Positions 16,416 through 26,659 are shown, counted from the first letter of the stretch. The stretch: 64,000 nucleotides of DNA from Bacteroidales bacterium UBA3844 (GCA_002392915.1 DGHQ01000058.1:57404-121403), one strand, 5' to 3'. Notes: generated by a model from the sequence alone, not told the origin. A program made the numbers and translations.

Positions 16416-16555
16416 GATCGTATCAGTTTTATCATTAACAATAATCAACGTCACCATACCGGTTCCGTTTATCTTTTATGCAAATATAATGAAGTGAAAA
16501 TAATATCTTACCTTTGTAAGATTTTTTAAGATAGAAAAAAAGATTTTTTAACACT

Positions 16556-19500
16556 ATGAACAGCTCATACATATATAAAATAGAAGAAATCGAAAGTTCA
16601 ACGGATATAATATCAAAAAAATACAAAAACCTGTTTTATATTTTTGAAACTATCTGCAAGGAACTGACTGCTGACGACAATATTCGATTTGCTTCGGAAT
16701 ATGCCAGACTGACATTCCTTCTGGATAAAAACAACGTGCATATCGCAATGCGCAAGAGGATATTGAGATTCCGTGCCGACGCGATTAATTCCATGCGCAA
16801 CAATGCCGCCATCTCTGCCGAACAATACAGAGAAGACTATATTGCGTTGGCACTGTTTATCTCCATGCTATTCGGCGAGCAACTCTCTGAATCACAAAAA
16901 AGAGATCTGGAAGTAGTGAGCGGTTCATGGACTACAGATGAATACAGACATACAGATCGAATCAGCCACTTACGCATTGTGGCCACACATTGCGACTACG
17001 AATACATCACAGGCTACAAGGAAGACGCAGAAGAATACACACAAGTAAAGGTGAAAATCAATGTGATAGGGCAAAACAGCGATTTTGCCATCACCCCAAA
17101 CATGGTCTGGAATGGTTGCATAGTAGGACTTATCGACAGCACTGTCGAGCCAAACGGAGACCTTTGCCCAAGATTCATAATAATCAACCCAGACTATCTT
17201 ATGGAGTGTAGCTCCATCGCCGATTGCGTCACTCCGTGCGGACCCAACCCGCTTGAACATCTGTTCAAAAAGCTGATGCGAGCAAAGACGTCTAAAGCTA
17301 TGCTTCTCGGAAACATAGCCAACTATTTCCACGACCGTCTCATCCATGCCCACGACAAAAGCACCGTCGACTTCAAGACCCTAATGAACGAGGCTTTCCT
17401 TGAATCGTCACTTTCCATCAGCACATGTGAGGAATTGCAAAACAAAGACGACTACGACTCATGGATTGCCGATGCAGAGTCTCATTACAACAATATCAAG
17501 AATGTTGTGGAGACTATTTTCCCAGAAGTGGGTATATCAACAGAGAACGTTCTTCTCGAGCCTACTTTCTTCTGCGACCAACTCGGTTTGTCCGGACGTC
17601 TCGACTTGCTGCACCAGGCAAAAGGCAACTATGCTGTGGTGGAAATGAAAAGCGGAAAAAGCAAATTCCCAGAGACGCAATTGGATTTGATCGCAGACAA
17701 TCATATCACTCAGGCATTCCTATATCAGGCAATAGTGCAACGTGTGTTGCAAATTCCGTTCAATGAACTGAAAACTTATATTTTTTACACTAAATATCCT
17801 TACGAAAAAAAAGCCAATCTCCGTTATGCAAAATGCACATTGAAAAATATTTCGGAGGCTCTCAACCTGCGCAACCGCATAGTCTGCTACGAGCATCTGC
17901 TTGCCAACGCAAAAAACGTCGATGACGTGAGACGAATAGTGTCGTGGATCACTCCTCAATACATGATTCCAAACTACGAAAAAGTCAAGAGCGAACGAAT
18001 TGTTAGCGGATTCATCGTGCCAAAGATTGAGGAATTCCGTCATACAATAGGCTCATCCTCTCAATTGGAGCAAAAATATTTCTACTCGATGCTCGGATTC
18101 ATAGCAAAAGAGCAGGATTACGCGAAGACAGGAGGAAGCGGAACCCGTCGCAACCATTATGGATTCGCCTCTTGTTGGAGAGAGTCGATGGAAGAGAAAA
18201 AAGAGTCTGGAAATATAATTTTTGATCTTCACCCTAGAGAAATAGCCATCGACACGGCAGAACCGTATGTTGTGTTCGACCGGACTCCAAACGACGAATA
18301 CACGGCGTCTTTCCGTGTGGGAGACATTGTTATCATCTATGAAAGGCGGAATGATACTGATCTGGCAACCAACAAATTAGTGCTTCGTGGCACTATCGCT
18401 GAAATCACAAACAGTACGTTGCGTGTCAACATGCGTCAGACGCAGCGCAATCCAAATGTGCTTCGCAAAGACATGACATTTGCCATCGAAAGAGACTTCA
18501 TTGAATCAAGTTTCACAAACCTTTACTCCGGGCTGTACACTTTTATCAACACAAAACCAGAAAGGAAACGCCTGCTCCTTGGTGAGACGTTGCCCAAAAC
18601 GACAGACAATCACCGCCATGGAGTATACGCCAACGATGACATCAACCGTATTGTTGAGAAAGCCAAATCAACAGACAGCTATTTCCTTCTTGCCGGACCT
18701 CCAGGCACAGGCAAGACATCCTTCGCTCTCAAATCTATGGTGGAGGAATTCTATGAAGACGACGGGAAAATCCTACTTATGGCATACACCAACCGAGCCG
18801 TAGATGAGATCTGCAACGCTTTGAAAAATAGCGAGAAAAGCATCAATTTTGTCAGGATCGGCAGCAGGATGAATGCCGACAAACGATTCTTGCCAAACAT
18901 TTTGTCTGAACGGATAAAAAACATGACCACGCCTCATGAAGTGACCGCAGAAATCCGCAGCCACAAAGTGTACGTCGGCACAACGACAGCCATGCTTTCA
19001 AACAAAGAGATTTTCCACATTATTAATTTCGACGTGGCTATAATAGATGAAGCATCACAGATTCTTGAGCCTCAAATCATAGGATTGCTGTCTGAGCAGA
19101 CCCGACTTGGAGAGTACGGAATCAAGAAATTCATCATGATCGGCGACCACAAACAATTGCCTGCCGTTGTGGCTCAATCAGAAAACGAATCAAAAGTGGA
19201 AGACGAGGATCTTCACAGCATAGGATTGACAAACCGTCGCAACTCCTTGTTTGAAAGATTGTTCAGATTGAACAGAGAATCAGGCAACGATTGCGCATGG
19301 GACACCTTGAGAGGTCAGGGAAGAATGCACAGCGAGATATGTAAATTTCCAAACGACCTGTTCTACAACGGAGAACTACACACTGTGGCGGACTGGCAAG
19401 ACGAGCCATTCGACTATTACAAAGATTACAACAAAACCAATCGCTGGGAGACGCTGGTGGCAACAAGAAGAATGGCATACATCCCGTCGGAACGAGATTT

Positions 19501-19936
19501 GGGAAGCAATAGTGGCAAGACAAACGACAGCGAGGCAACCATTGTGACTGAGATTGTGAAAGCTTGTGTGGAATTGAGGAAAAAGAACGGAATCGCAGAT
19601 GCCGACATGACAATAGGTGTGATCACCGGATACCGCAGCCAAATCGCAAAGATCCGTCACAATTTGGAAGACGCAGGAGTGGCAGACGGAATAGTAGTCG
19701 ACACTGTAGAGCGCTACCAAGGAGGTCAGATGGACATCATCATCTACTCATTCTGCGTCAACCAAGACTACCAGCTCGACTTTGTATGTGATGCGATTGA
19801 AGAAAATGGCAAGACTATCGACCGCAAATTGAATGTGGCGCTTACAAGAGCAAGGAAACAACTGTTTGTGGTAGGCAATGAAGAGATGTTGCGACAAGTG
19901 CCTATCTACAGCACACTGATTGATTTTATGAAATAG
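16556..19936 (+). CDS. Dna2-like fused PD-(D/E)XK nuclease and superfamily 1 helicase
   Basis: This is a large 1126-residue cytosolic protein. A helical N-terminus precedes a nuclease core near residues 330-370 (LSGRLDLLHQ then YAVVEMKSGK, giving the D and E-x-K residues). The C-terminal SF1B helicase has Walker A LLAGPPGTGKT near 714, motif II DEASQILEPQ near 831, GDHKQLPAVV, and motifs V-VI VDTVERYQGGQMDIIIYS and NVALTRARKQLFVVG. The architecture matches Dna2/Cas4-AddB type enzymes that process flaps and recombination ends. I did not see the four-cysteine Fe-S cluster typical of Dna2. A TACCTTTG lies 40 bases upstream. It is monocistronic, with no obvious defence partners. Confidence 0.87.
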   Translation: MNSSYIYKIEEIESSTDIISKKYKNLFYIFETICKELTADDNIRFASEYARLTFLLDKNNVHIAMRKRILRFRADAINSMRNNAAISAEQYREDYIALALFISMLFGEQLSESQKRDLEVVSGSWTTDEYRHTDRISHLRIVATHCDYEYITGYKEDAEEYTQVKVKINVIGQNSDFAITPNMVWNGCIVGLIDSTVEPNGDLCPRFIIINPDYLMECSSIADCVTPCGPNPLEHLFKKLMRAKTSKAMLLGNIANYFHDRLIHAHDKSTVDFKTLMNEAFLESSLSISTCEELQNKDDYDSWIADAESHYNNIKNVVETIFPEVGISTENVLLEPTFFCDQLGLSGRLDLLHQAKGNYAVVEMKSGKSKFPETQLDLIADNHITQAFLYQAIVQRVLQIPFNELKTYIFYTKYPYEKKANLRYAKCTLKNISEALNLRNRIVCYEHLLANAKNVDDVRRIVSWITPQYMIPNYEKVKSERIVSGFIVPKIEEFRHTIGSSSQLEQKYFYSMLGFIAKEQDYAKTGGSGTRRNHYGFASCWRESMEEKKESGNIIFDLHPREIAIDTAEPYVVFDRTPNDEYTASFRVGDIVIIYERRNDTDLATNKLVLRGTIAEITNSTLRVNMRQTQRNPNVLRKDMTFAIERDFIESSFTNLYSGLYTFINTKPERKRLLLGETLPKTTDNHRHGVYANDDINRIVEKAKSTDSYFLLAGPPGTGKTSFALKSMVEEFYEDDGKILLMAYTNRAVDEICNALKNSEKSINFVRIGSRMNADKRFLPNILSERIKNMTTPHEVTAEIRSHKVYVGTTTAMLSNKEIFHIINFDVAIIDEASQILEPQIIGLLSEQTRLGEYGIKKFIMIGDHKQLPAVVAQSENESKVEDEDLHSIGLTNRRNSLFERLFRLNRESGNDCAWDTLRGQGRMHSEICKFPNDLFYNGELHTVADWQDEPFDYYKDYNKTNRWETLVATRRMAYIPSERDLGSNSGKTNDSEATIVTEIVKACVELRKKNGIADADMTIGVITGYRSQIAKIRHNLEDAGVADGIVVDTVERYQGGQMDIIIYSFCVNQDYQLDFVCDAIEENGKTIDRKLNVALTRARKQLFVVGNEEMLRQVPIYSTLIDFMK

Positions 19937-19960
19937 AAATCAGTTAGACTATACGTCTCC

Positions 19961-19994
19961 TTTATAGCAGAATTCCATAAAAATTTTAACTTTG
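19961..19994 (+). promoter_or_regulatory. Possible promoter of the prsW-U32 operon
   Basis: TAACTTTG at 19987-19994 fits the -7 consensus, 22 bases before the ATG. A TTTA sits at 19961-19964, a weak -33 at a spacing of 22. Confidence 0.4.
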
Positions 19995-20016
19995 CACAAA
20001 AATAAAACAACGATTC

Positions 20017-21075
20017 ATGGAATACTATGTTTACCGTAACGGAAATCCGTTCGGACCATATAACTTATCAGATCTGACCAGCCTTGTCAAAGCCGGCAAA
20101 GTGCTGAAATGCGACAAATTATCTTCTGTCAGCACAGCAACAGAAGACAAAGAGTTCGTCGCCGTACGCGACGTGTTGGAAGACAACAACATATCCGTCA
20201 AAGTAGACAACGCAGGAAGTCTGATGAGCCAGCTGAGACATATTTCCAAAGACTTGCTTTTCCCAAAAGAGTTAAAGGAGAAGGAGACATGGAAAAGCGA
20301 CACTCGTCTGCTTGTACTTGCATGTATAGGATTGTTTCCACTTGTGGCAGCCTACTTTGTCCCTAGCGGATGGTTGTCATACTACTGCATCGCACTGTAT
20401 TTCTCTGTGGTGTGGTGGAGTTTCTTCAACTATATGTTTAAATCACCACAAGTCAATGCAAAAACCAGTGTGACAATATTCTTTCTGATGCAGGCGATCG
20501 TATTTGTGGCATGGGACGCTTTAGGATTACCCAATCTAAACTTTTTCTATGGAGCCACAAACCAAGACTACCCGATGCTATTCCAATTTATTGGATTCAT
20601 CTTCGGAGTGGGATTTACAGAGGAGTTTGCCAAGATGCTTCCATTGATATGGCTTGTAAAAAAGACCCAAAAGCCATTGGTGCCACAGACATTAGTGTTC
20701 TACGGATTAATTTCCGGACTTGCATTCGGAGTTTACGAAGGAGTGCAATACCAAATGACAGAGAATATGAAGTTGGACGGTTCTGAACGATTTCTTATGA
20801 ATATTGCCCGTCTGACAAGTCTTCCTTTCATCCATGCGATATGGTGCGCGATCGGAGGATTCTTCATCAGTTTCGCTGTACTCTACCCTAGATACAGAAA
20901 AGCATTGTGGGCACTTGCTCTCATCATTCCAGCTGTGCTTCACGGAATCTACGACACAATGTGTGGAAATGGACTGACAGCAATCTTCGTGGCTCTTCCG
21001 CTATGCGTATTTTGCGTTGGACTGCTGGTGCACTATCTGAAAAACAGCGGCAATTATCAAAACAGATTGAGATAA
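20017..21075 (+). CDS. PrsW-family intramembrane protease with N-terminal GYF_2 domain
   Basis: The 352-residue protein starts with a GYF_2 (DUF4339) module, MEYYVYRNGNPFGPYNLSDL, of about 55 residues, the type that binds proline-rich peptides. From about residue 90 it is polytopic, with the PrsW signature GFTEEFAKMLPLIW (EExxK) near residue 205, then GLAFGVYEGVQY and HAIWCAIGGF. PrsW in Bacillus cleaves an anti-sigma factor. The adaptor-plus-protease fusion implies recruitment of a target. It overlaps the U32 gene by one base (TAATG). Confidence 0.88.
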   Translation: MEYYVYRNGNPFGPYNLSDLTSLVKAGKVLKCDKLSSVSTATEDKEFVAVRDVLEDNNISVKVDNAGSLMSQLRHISKDLLFPKELKEKETWKSDTRLLVLACIGLFPLVAAYFVPSGWLSYYCIALYFSVVWWSFFNYMFKSPQVNAKTSVTIFFLMQAIVFVAWDALGLPNLNFFYGATNQDYPMLFQFIGFIFGVGFTEEFAKMLPLIWLVKKTQKPLVPQTLVFYGLISGLAFGVYEGVQYQMTENMKLDGSERFLMNIARLTSLPFIHAIWCAIGGFFISFAVLYPRYRKALWALALIIPAVLHGIYDTMCGNGLTAIFVALPLCVFCVGLLVHYLKNSGNYQNRLR

Positions 21076-22925
21076 TGGTCGGACGCGAATATATTGAACT
21101 TTTGGCTCCAGCTCGTGAAGCTGAGCATGGAATAGAGGCAATCAAATATGGTGCCGACGCAGTGTATATCGGTGGTCCGGCATTCTCAGCAAGAAGTGCG
21201 GCAGGCAACAGTTTGGAAGATATAGCCAGACTTGTGGAATTTGCCCACATCTACAACGCGCGTATCTACGTCGCACTAAACACAATACTTACAGACGAAG
21301 AGCTTGCAGAGGCTGAGAAATTAGCCTGGTCGTTATACAAAGTTGGAGTAGACGCACTGATCATCCAGGATTACGGATTGCTCCAAGCAAACCTGCCACC
21401 CATCGCACTACATGCAAGCACTCAGATGGACAACAGGAATCTCGACAAAGTGAAATTCTGGGAAAAATGCGGATTCGAGCAGGTGGTGTTGGCAAGAGAG
21501 ACCGATATCAAAAGCATGGCTGAAATCGCGTCGAACACAAATGTGAGACTTGAGACATTTATCCACGGTGCCCTTTGCGTGAGCTACAGCGGACAATGCT
21601 ATATGAGTCAACGAATGCTCGGCAGAAGTGCTAACAGAGGAGAGTGCGGACAGCCATGCCGTATGAAATATTCCTTGTTCGATGCGGACGGGAATACAAT
21701 AGCAAAAGACAAATATCTATTGTCGTTAAGAGATTTCAGTGCAGAGAAATATATCCCTGAGATGATTAAAGCAGGTGTGTCGACATTTAAAATTGAAGGC
21801 AGACTGAAAGACATCACATACGTAAAAACCACCGTCGCATATTATAGAAGAGTCATCGACGAATTCATTATAAAAAACAAAGGATTCCACAGAATGAGCT
21901 ATGGGATAAGCAGATACGGGTTCGAGCCAAATCTGCACAAAATATTCAACCGTGGACTCACAACATACAACCTAAGTGGCAAACGAGAAAAGATGGCCAA
22001 CATAGACACTCCTAAATCCATGGGCGAATATGTCGGGACAACAAGTTTGCAAAAAGGATCCACTCTCCAAATAAAACTGGTAGACAGAGCCACACTTGCC
22101 AACGGAGACGGTTTTTGCTACGTCGACAAGAATGGAGAACTTATCGGATTCCGTGCGAACAAAGCGCAAGGCAACTGCATTGAGCTACCAGCAGGATTAC
22201 GCGTGCAACCAAACGCCAAACTTTTCCGCAACTACGACATCCGATATGATTCAGCCGTAAACAACGATACCTGCAGCCGTCAAATCAACGCTCAGATAAC
22301 TATGTCTGAAATATCTGATGGATTTGCTCTTGAAATATCAGATATAAAAGGAGACAAAGCAAAAGTGGCATTTGCCAGCAAAAAGGAAGTGGCACAAAAT
22401 CCACAGATGGCCAACGACAACATCATAAAGACGCTAAAGAAATGTGGAGGCACGCCATTTTATGTGACAGACGTGAAAATTGATACACAAAACGCCTACT
22501 TCTTCGCAATGTCCACACTCAACGAATGGCGAAGGAATCTCATCAACGCATTGATATCCAACAAGCTGTCCGCTTGGAAGCGTGAGCCACGTCTGCCTAT
22601 GGAAGAAAAGTTAGATTTTCCTTCAAACACAACCGACTACAGATTGAACGTCCACAATTCACAGGCAAAAAAATTCATAGAGCAATGTGGAATTGACAAT
22701 CCTGCATGGAGCTACGAACGTGAGCCAAGGCAGAAAGCGGAACTTATGCGATGCAAATACTGCATGAGATATGAATTGGGAATCTGTTTGAAACACCACG
22801 CCACGGAAGCAGCAAAATACAAACAGCCACTCAAACTAGTAGGTTCAGACGGAACAGAATACGCACTCGCCTTCGACTGTAACAAATGTGAAATGGCAGT
22901 AATTGGTGACATAAAAAAACAATAA
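21075..22925 (+). CDS. Peptidase U32 family protein (RlhA/TrhP-like)
   Basis: The 616-residue protein starts at the ATG overlapping the prsW stop; a longer frame running back into prsW is rejected. The TIM-barrel U32 core begins YIELLAPAREAEHGIEAIKY with GADAVYIGG, and the family signature SYSGQCYMSQRM followed by RGECGQPCRMKY supplies the cysteines for an Fe-S cluster. A C-terminal domain has RCKYCMRYELGICLKH. In E. coli, U32 proteins TrhP and RlhA hydroxylate tRNA U34 and 23S rRNA C2501. The length and C-terminal extension resemble RlhA more than TrhP, an inference to be tested by phylogeny. Confidence 0.85.
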   Translation: MVGREYIELLAPAREAEHGIEAIKYGADAVYIGGPAFSARSAAGNSLEDIARLVEFAHIYNARIYVALNTILTDEELAEAEKLAWSLYKVGVDALIIQDYGLLQANLPPIALHASTQMDNRNLDKVKFWEKCGFEQVVLARETDIKSMAEIASNTNVRLETFIHGALCVSYSGQCYMSQRMLGRSANRGECGQPCRMKYSLFDADGNTIAKDKYLLSLRDFSAEKYIPEMIKAGVSTFKIEGRLKDITYVKTTVAYYRRVIDEFIIKNKGFHRMSYGISRYGFEPNLHKIFNRGLTTYNLSGKREKMANIDTPKSMGEYVGTTSLQKGSTLQIKLVDRATLANGDGFCYVDKNGELIGFRANKAQGNCIELPAGLRVQPNAKLFRNYDIRYDSAVNNDTCSRQINAQITMSEISDGFALEISDIKGDKAKVAFASKKEVAQNPQMANDNIIKTLKKCGGTPFYVTDVKIDTQNAYFFAMSTLNEWRRNLINALISNKLSAWKREPRLPMEEKLDFPSNTTDYRLNVHNSQAKKFIEQCGIDNPAWSYEREPRQKAELMRCKYCMRYELGICLKHHATEAAKYKQPLKLVGSDGTEYALAFDCNKCEMAVIGDIKKQ

Positions 22926-22947
22926 CGATTCTTCACGTCAAACTATT

Positions 22948-22979
22948 TTTGTCAATAAGAAGAAAAAGCATTACATTTG
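22948..22979 (+). promoter_or_regulatory. Promoter of the Ig-like lipoprotein operon
   Basis: TTTG at 22948-22951, 20 bases, TACATTTG at 22972-22979: a full Bacteroidetes consensus promoter. The transcription start would be near 22985, giving a very short leader before the ATG at 22995. Confidence 0.7.
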
Positions 22980-22994
22980 CAACAAATTGAATAA

Positions 22995-24872
22995 ATGGTG
23001 GAGAAGTACCTGAAGAAAATAGCATATTTAATGATGTCAGCGATAGGAATTGCTGGCATACATTCTTGTGCCAACATGGGTAGCGGACCACAAGGAGGCC
23101 CACGAGACATGACTCCACCAAAATACATTTTCAGCACACCAGAAAGAAGTGCGGTAAATGCAAAGCCACAAAAAGCTGAAATCATATTCGACGAATATGT
23201 AGTCTTGAAAGATGCTCAAGATGTAATCGTGTCTCCTCCTATGGAGTTGGCTCCAGAAATCAAGAGTGTGGGAAAGAAAGTAAGCATCACATTCAAAGAC
23301 TCACTGGAAAAAGACGCCACATACATCATTGATTTCGGTGACAGAATCGGAGATTTTCGCGAAAACAATCCAATAAGAAACTATTATTTTGAGTTTGCGA
23401 CGGGAAATCAAATCGACTCATTCTGTATTTCCGGCAACGTAGTGGATGCATACACGCTTGTGCCACAGGAAAATATCACAATCGGAGTATATTCTGATTG
23501 GACAGATACCACATTGGCGACAAAGAAATTCGAAAGGATCACTAGAACCGACAAAAGTGGAAGATTCATTCTTCGTGGCTTGAAAGAAAGTCCATACCAT
23601 CTTTGCGCGGTGAAGGATGACAACACCAATTTCAGATACGACGCGCCAGGAGAAAGTCTCGCATGGATCGACACAATAATCCAGCCAAGAAAGAAAATGG
23701 TGGAGAGATGCGACACTACATGGAAAACAGTTGACAGAGATTCCTTGCTTGGACTTGAGCCAAGCAACGTCCGTACTGACACATTAATCGTTGACACTAT
23801 CGTATGCAAAGAACGTCCGTACTACTTGCCAGACTCAATTGAAATGCGTCTGTTTGCAAAACACGTGCCATTCCAGGCATACAAGAAAGTTGAACGTAGT
23901 GAGGCAAGAAAAATCACACTCTACTTCACAAACGACAAAAAGCAAAAGCAAAAACCGTCGATCAAGCCAACAAACTTCACTTCCAATACCACAGACTGGT
24001 ATATAGCGGAGCCAAGCGTGACAACTGACACCATCCACTATTGGATAAAAGACACCAATGTTGTAAAACTGGACACCTTGGAATTCGCAATGACATATAT
24101 AGCGACTGATTCTATAGGTCAATTTGTAGAACAAACAGATACGGTGACAAGCATCTACAAAAAAGTGAAAGTCAGCAAAAGAGAAGAAAGAGAAGCTAAA
24201 AAGAAAAAAGAATCATTAAAAATATCTATCTCAAAATCTGTGGAAATAGAAGGGACTCCAGAAATTGAATTTGAGACACCTACATTCGATTTCGACACAG
24301 AAGCTTTGGCTATACACGAAAAAAATGATTCAACAGAGAAACCAATCCCATTCAAAATAGCTGCGGTTGACAGTTGTGGCAGAAAATACAAATTGGAAGG
24401 CAATTGGGAAGAAGGAGTATCATATGAAGTCGTTGTAGACTCAGGCAAAGTAAGAGACATATACGGCTTGGAAAGCGACTCTACAATATTGATATTCAGA
24501 AGGAAAGAGAAGAAAGAGTACTCAAACATCATTCTTAAATTGGAGAACGTTCCAGCAGGAGAAGTGTTTGTAGAGTTGGTTGACAAAGAGAAAATAGTAA
24601 GACGGGAATACCCTAAAGATAACAAAGTGGAATTTATCAATGTTGTCCCTGGATCCTATGCCGCACGACTAATCGTCGACACCGACAAAAATGGAGACTG
24701 GACAACGGGAGACTACAATGGATTAAAACAACCAGAGGAGGTCTACTTCTTTGAAAAACCGCTTTCCGTATCAGCCAACTGGGATTACGAAGAAGATTGG
24801 GTGATAGGCAAAATGCCATTGCATAGTCAGCGACCATCATCAACTTATCCACCAAAACAAAAGAAACGATAA
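22995..24872 (+). CDS. Ig-like (Big_5) domain lipoprotein
   Basis: The 625-residue protein has a lipoprotein signal ending GIAGIHSCANMG and the typical post-lipobox GPQGGPRDMTPPK. An Ig-like domain (about residues 35-135) follows, with NAKPQKAEIIFDEYV, then carboxypeptidase-regulatory-like segments (FCISGNVVDAY, RTDKSGRFILRGL) and further beta-rich domains. The C-terminus is basic. This family is conserved in Bacteroidetes and usually lies next to wbqC; its role is unknown, presumably in the envelope. It heads a five-gene operon and is separated from wbqC by one base. Confidence 0.85.
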   Translation: MVEKYLKKIAYLMMSAIGIAGIHSCANMGSGPQGGPRDMTPPKYIFSTPERSAVNAKPQKAEIIFDEYVVLKDAQDVIVSPPMELAPEIKSVGKKVSITFKDSLEKDATYIIDFGDRIGDFRENNPIRNYYFEFATGNQIDSFCISGNVVDAYTLVPQENITIGVYSDWTDTTLATKKFERITRTDKSGRFILRGLKESPYHLCAVKDDNTNFRYDAPGESLAWIDTIIQPRKKMVERCDTTWKTVDRDSLLGLEPSNVRTDTLIVDTIVCKERPYYLPDSIEMRLFAKHVPFQAYKKVERSEARKITLYFTNDKKQKQKPSIKPTNFTSNTTDWYIAEPSVTTDTIHYWIKDTNVVKLDTLEFAMTYIATDSIGQFVEQTDTVTSIYKKVKVSKREEREAKKKKESLKISISKSVEIEGTPEIEFETPTFDFDTEALAIHEKNDSTEKPIPFKIAAVDSCGRKYKLEGNWEEGVSYEVVVDSGKVRDIYGLESDSTILIFRRKEKKEYSNIILKLENVPAGEVFVELVDKEKIVRREYPKDNKVEFINVVPGSYAARLIVDTDKNGDWTTGDYNGLKQPEEVYFFEKPLSVSANWDYEEDWVIGKMPLHSQRPSSTYPPKQKKR

Positions 24873-24873
24873 G

Positions 24874-25491
24874 ATGATAGTGTTGCAGTCAGCATATTTC
24901 GCTCCAGTAGGCTACTATGCCAAAATCTATGCCCACGACAAAATTCTTGTGGAGCAGCACGACCATTATGTCAAACAGACATACAGGAACAGATGCCGCA
25001 TCCAAACAGAAAGTGGAGTGATGGATTTGAGCATACCGGTAGAAAAGCATACGGATAAGACAAAAATAAGAGATATTTGCATTTCGTATGGACAGGAATG
25101 GCGTCGTCTACACATGAGAGCGATGGAAACGAGTTACAATTCCACACCGTTCTTTGAGTACTACAAAGATGACATCCAAACCATCTACGAAAAAAAAGAG
25201 AAATATCTGTTTGATTTCAATATGCGTTTGTTAGAGTTCACTCTCGACGCTCTTGGAATAAAAAGAGAAATATCAACAACAGACAGTTATTTCGAAGGCG
25301 AAACAGGGATCGAAGATGCAAGAGAACTGTTTCACCCTAAAAAAGAAAATACAGACACAGGTTCAAAACCCTACTACCAAATGTTTGCGGATAAGTTTGG
25401 GTTTACCGATGGATTAAGCATAGTGGATCTGCTATTCAACCTCGGCCCGGAATCAGTGTTATATTTAAAAGAAAAGTCAAAAACTATATAA
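24874..25491 (+). CDS. wbqC: WbqC family protein
   Basis: The 205-residue protein is recognisable by the N-terminus VLQSAYFAPVGYYAKIYAHD, then HYVKQTYRNRCRIQTESGVM with LSIPVEK, and WRRLHMRAMETSYNSTPFFE. WbqC-like proteins occur in O-antigen clusters and as conserved Bacteroidetes genes; a biochemical role is not firmly established. Its stop overlaps the start of the acyltransferase gene (TAATG). Confidence 0.88.
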   Translation: MIVLQSAYFAPVGYYAKIYAHDKILVEQHDHYVKQTYRNRCRIQTESGVMDLSIPVEKHTDKTKIRDICISYGQEWRRLHMRAMETSYNSTPFFEYYKDDIQTIYEKKEKYLFDFNMRLLEFTLDALGIKREISTTDSYFEGETGIEDARELFHPKKENTDTGSKPYYQMFADKFGFTDGLSIVDLLFNLGPESVLYLKEKSKTI

Positions 25492-26648
25492 TGGAAACAG
25501 AATTCAATTTTGACGACATGCGTCCGTATTATGATTCTGAAATTGCGGATGCGATCGAACGTGTTTGCAACAATGAAGAATTTGTAAAGGTACTGCCATA
25601 CATTTTCCCTGACGCTGACCCAAATGTCATCGTGGAGAAAGTGATGCAAATCAAGACAGCTGATGACTTCCAGAAAATCGTCATGACTCGATTCTTAGGC
25701 AATCTTGTTGAAAACACATCTGATGGATTGACCAACAATGGAATAGACGCTCTATCAAACGACAAAAAATATCTATTCATATCAAACCACCGCGACATCA
25801 TTCTGGATGCCGCATTGCTCAACGTCCAACTCATTGCCAAGGGAATTCAGACTTCTCAGAATGCAATCGGAGACAATCTTTGCTCCAAGCCATGGATCAC
25901 AGACTTGATGAAGATCAACAAAAGTTTGATTGTCAACCGTTCCGGCACAAAACGTGAAATTTTCATGTCATCTCAAAAGATGTCTGCATACATCCGTTCT
26001 ATGATCACAGAGAACAAATCGTCGGTTTGGATCGCCCAAAGAGAAGGTCGAGCAAAGGATAGCAACGACGTGATGCAGGAGAGTCTGTTGAAAATGCTCA
26101 ACATGAGTAGCGAAAACGTGAAACAGGGATTCATGGAACTGAACATCACCCCTATTGCTATCTGCTACGAGTATGACGCATGCGACTTCTTGAAAGCAAA
26201 AGAGTTTCAACAGAAACGCGACGATCCGGAATTCAAAAAGAGTGCACAAGACGACATCATAAACATGAACACCGGACTGCGCGGCTATAAAGGAAGAATT
26301 CACTATGAGGTCACAAAGACCATCACTCCGTTGATCGACCAACTTGTGAGTGATGACGACGACCGTCAGCAAGTGATTGAGAAGGTGGCTAAACTTATTG
26401 ATGGTGCCATCCACAAAGCCTACCGTTTCTTCCCAGGTAATTATGTGGCATACGACGAAAGATTCGGCTCCGATAGATTTAAAGACAAATACTCAACTAT
26501 CGAAAAGAACACTTTCGACAACTACTTGGAAGAACAGATTAACAAAATTGATTTGGAAAACAAAGACGAGGATTTTTTGAGATCGAAAATGCTGGAGATG
26601 TACTCCAACACTCTCGTAAACAATCTTGCGTCTGTAGGAGAACTATAA
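25491..26648 (+). CDS. 1-acyl-sn-glycerol-3-phosphate acyltransferase-like protein
   Basis: The 385-residue protein has the PlsC-type acyltransferase motif FISNHRDIILDAALLN (H-x-x-x-x-D) near residue 100. Motif II-like LIVNRSGTKREIF follows, then the motif III-like SVWIAQREGRAKDSND. It probably transfers a fatty acyl chain to a lipid precursor at the inner membrane; the exact acceptor cannot be told from sequence. It is translationally coupled to wbqC and followed by radC after 11 bases. Confidence 0.83.
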   Translation: METEFNFDDMRPYYDSEIADAIERVCNNEEFVKVLPYIFPDADPNVIVEKVMQIKTADDFQKIVMTRFLGNLVENTSDGLTNNGIDALSNDKKYLFISNHRDIILDAALLNVQLIAKGIQTSQNAIGDNLCSKPWITDLMKINKSLIVNRSGTKREIFMSSQKMSAYIRSMITENKSSVWIAQREGRAKDSNDVMQESLLKMLNMSSENVKQGFMELNITPIAICYEYDACDFLKAKEFQQKRDDPEFKKSAQDDIINMNTGLRGYKGRIHYEVTKTITPLIDQLVSDDDDRQQVIEKVAKLIDGAIHKAYRFFPGNYVAYDERFGSDRFKDKYSTIEKNTFDNYLEEQINKIDLENKDEDFLRSKMLEMYSNTLVNNLASVGEL

Positions 26649-26659
26649 AAAACAAGACA

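Noticed and set aside
16556..19936. Cas4 or CRISPR-associated helicase
   Set aside because: The nuclease-helicase layout is Dna2-like, no array or other cas gene is in the window, and neighbours are housekeeping genes.
20907..21074. N-terminal extension of the U32 gene into prsW
   Set aside because: The extra residues lie in another frame of prsW and do not resemble the U32 family; the ATG at 21075 overlaps the prsW stop and starts the conserved domain within a few residues.
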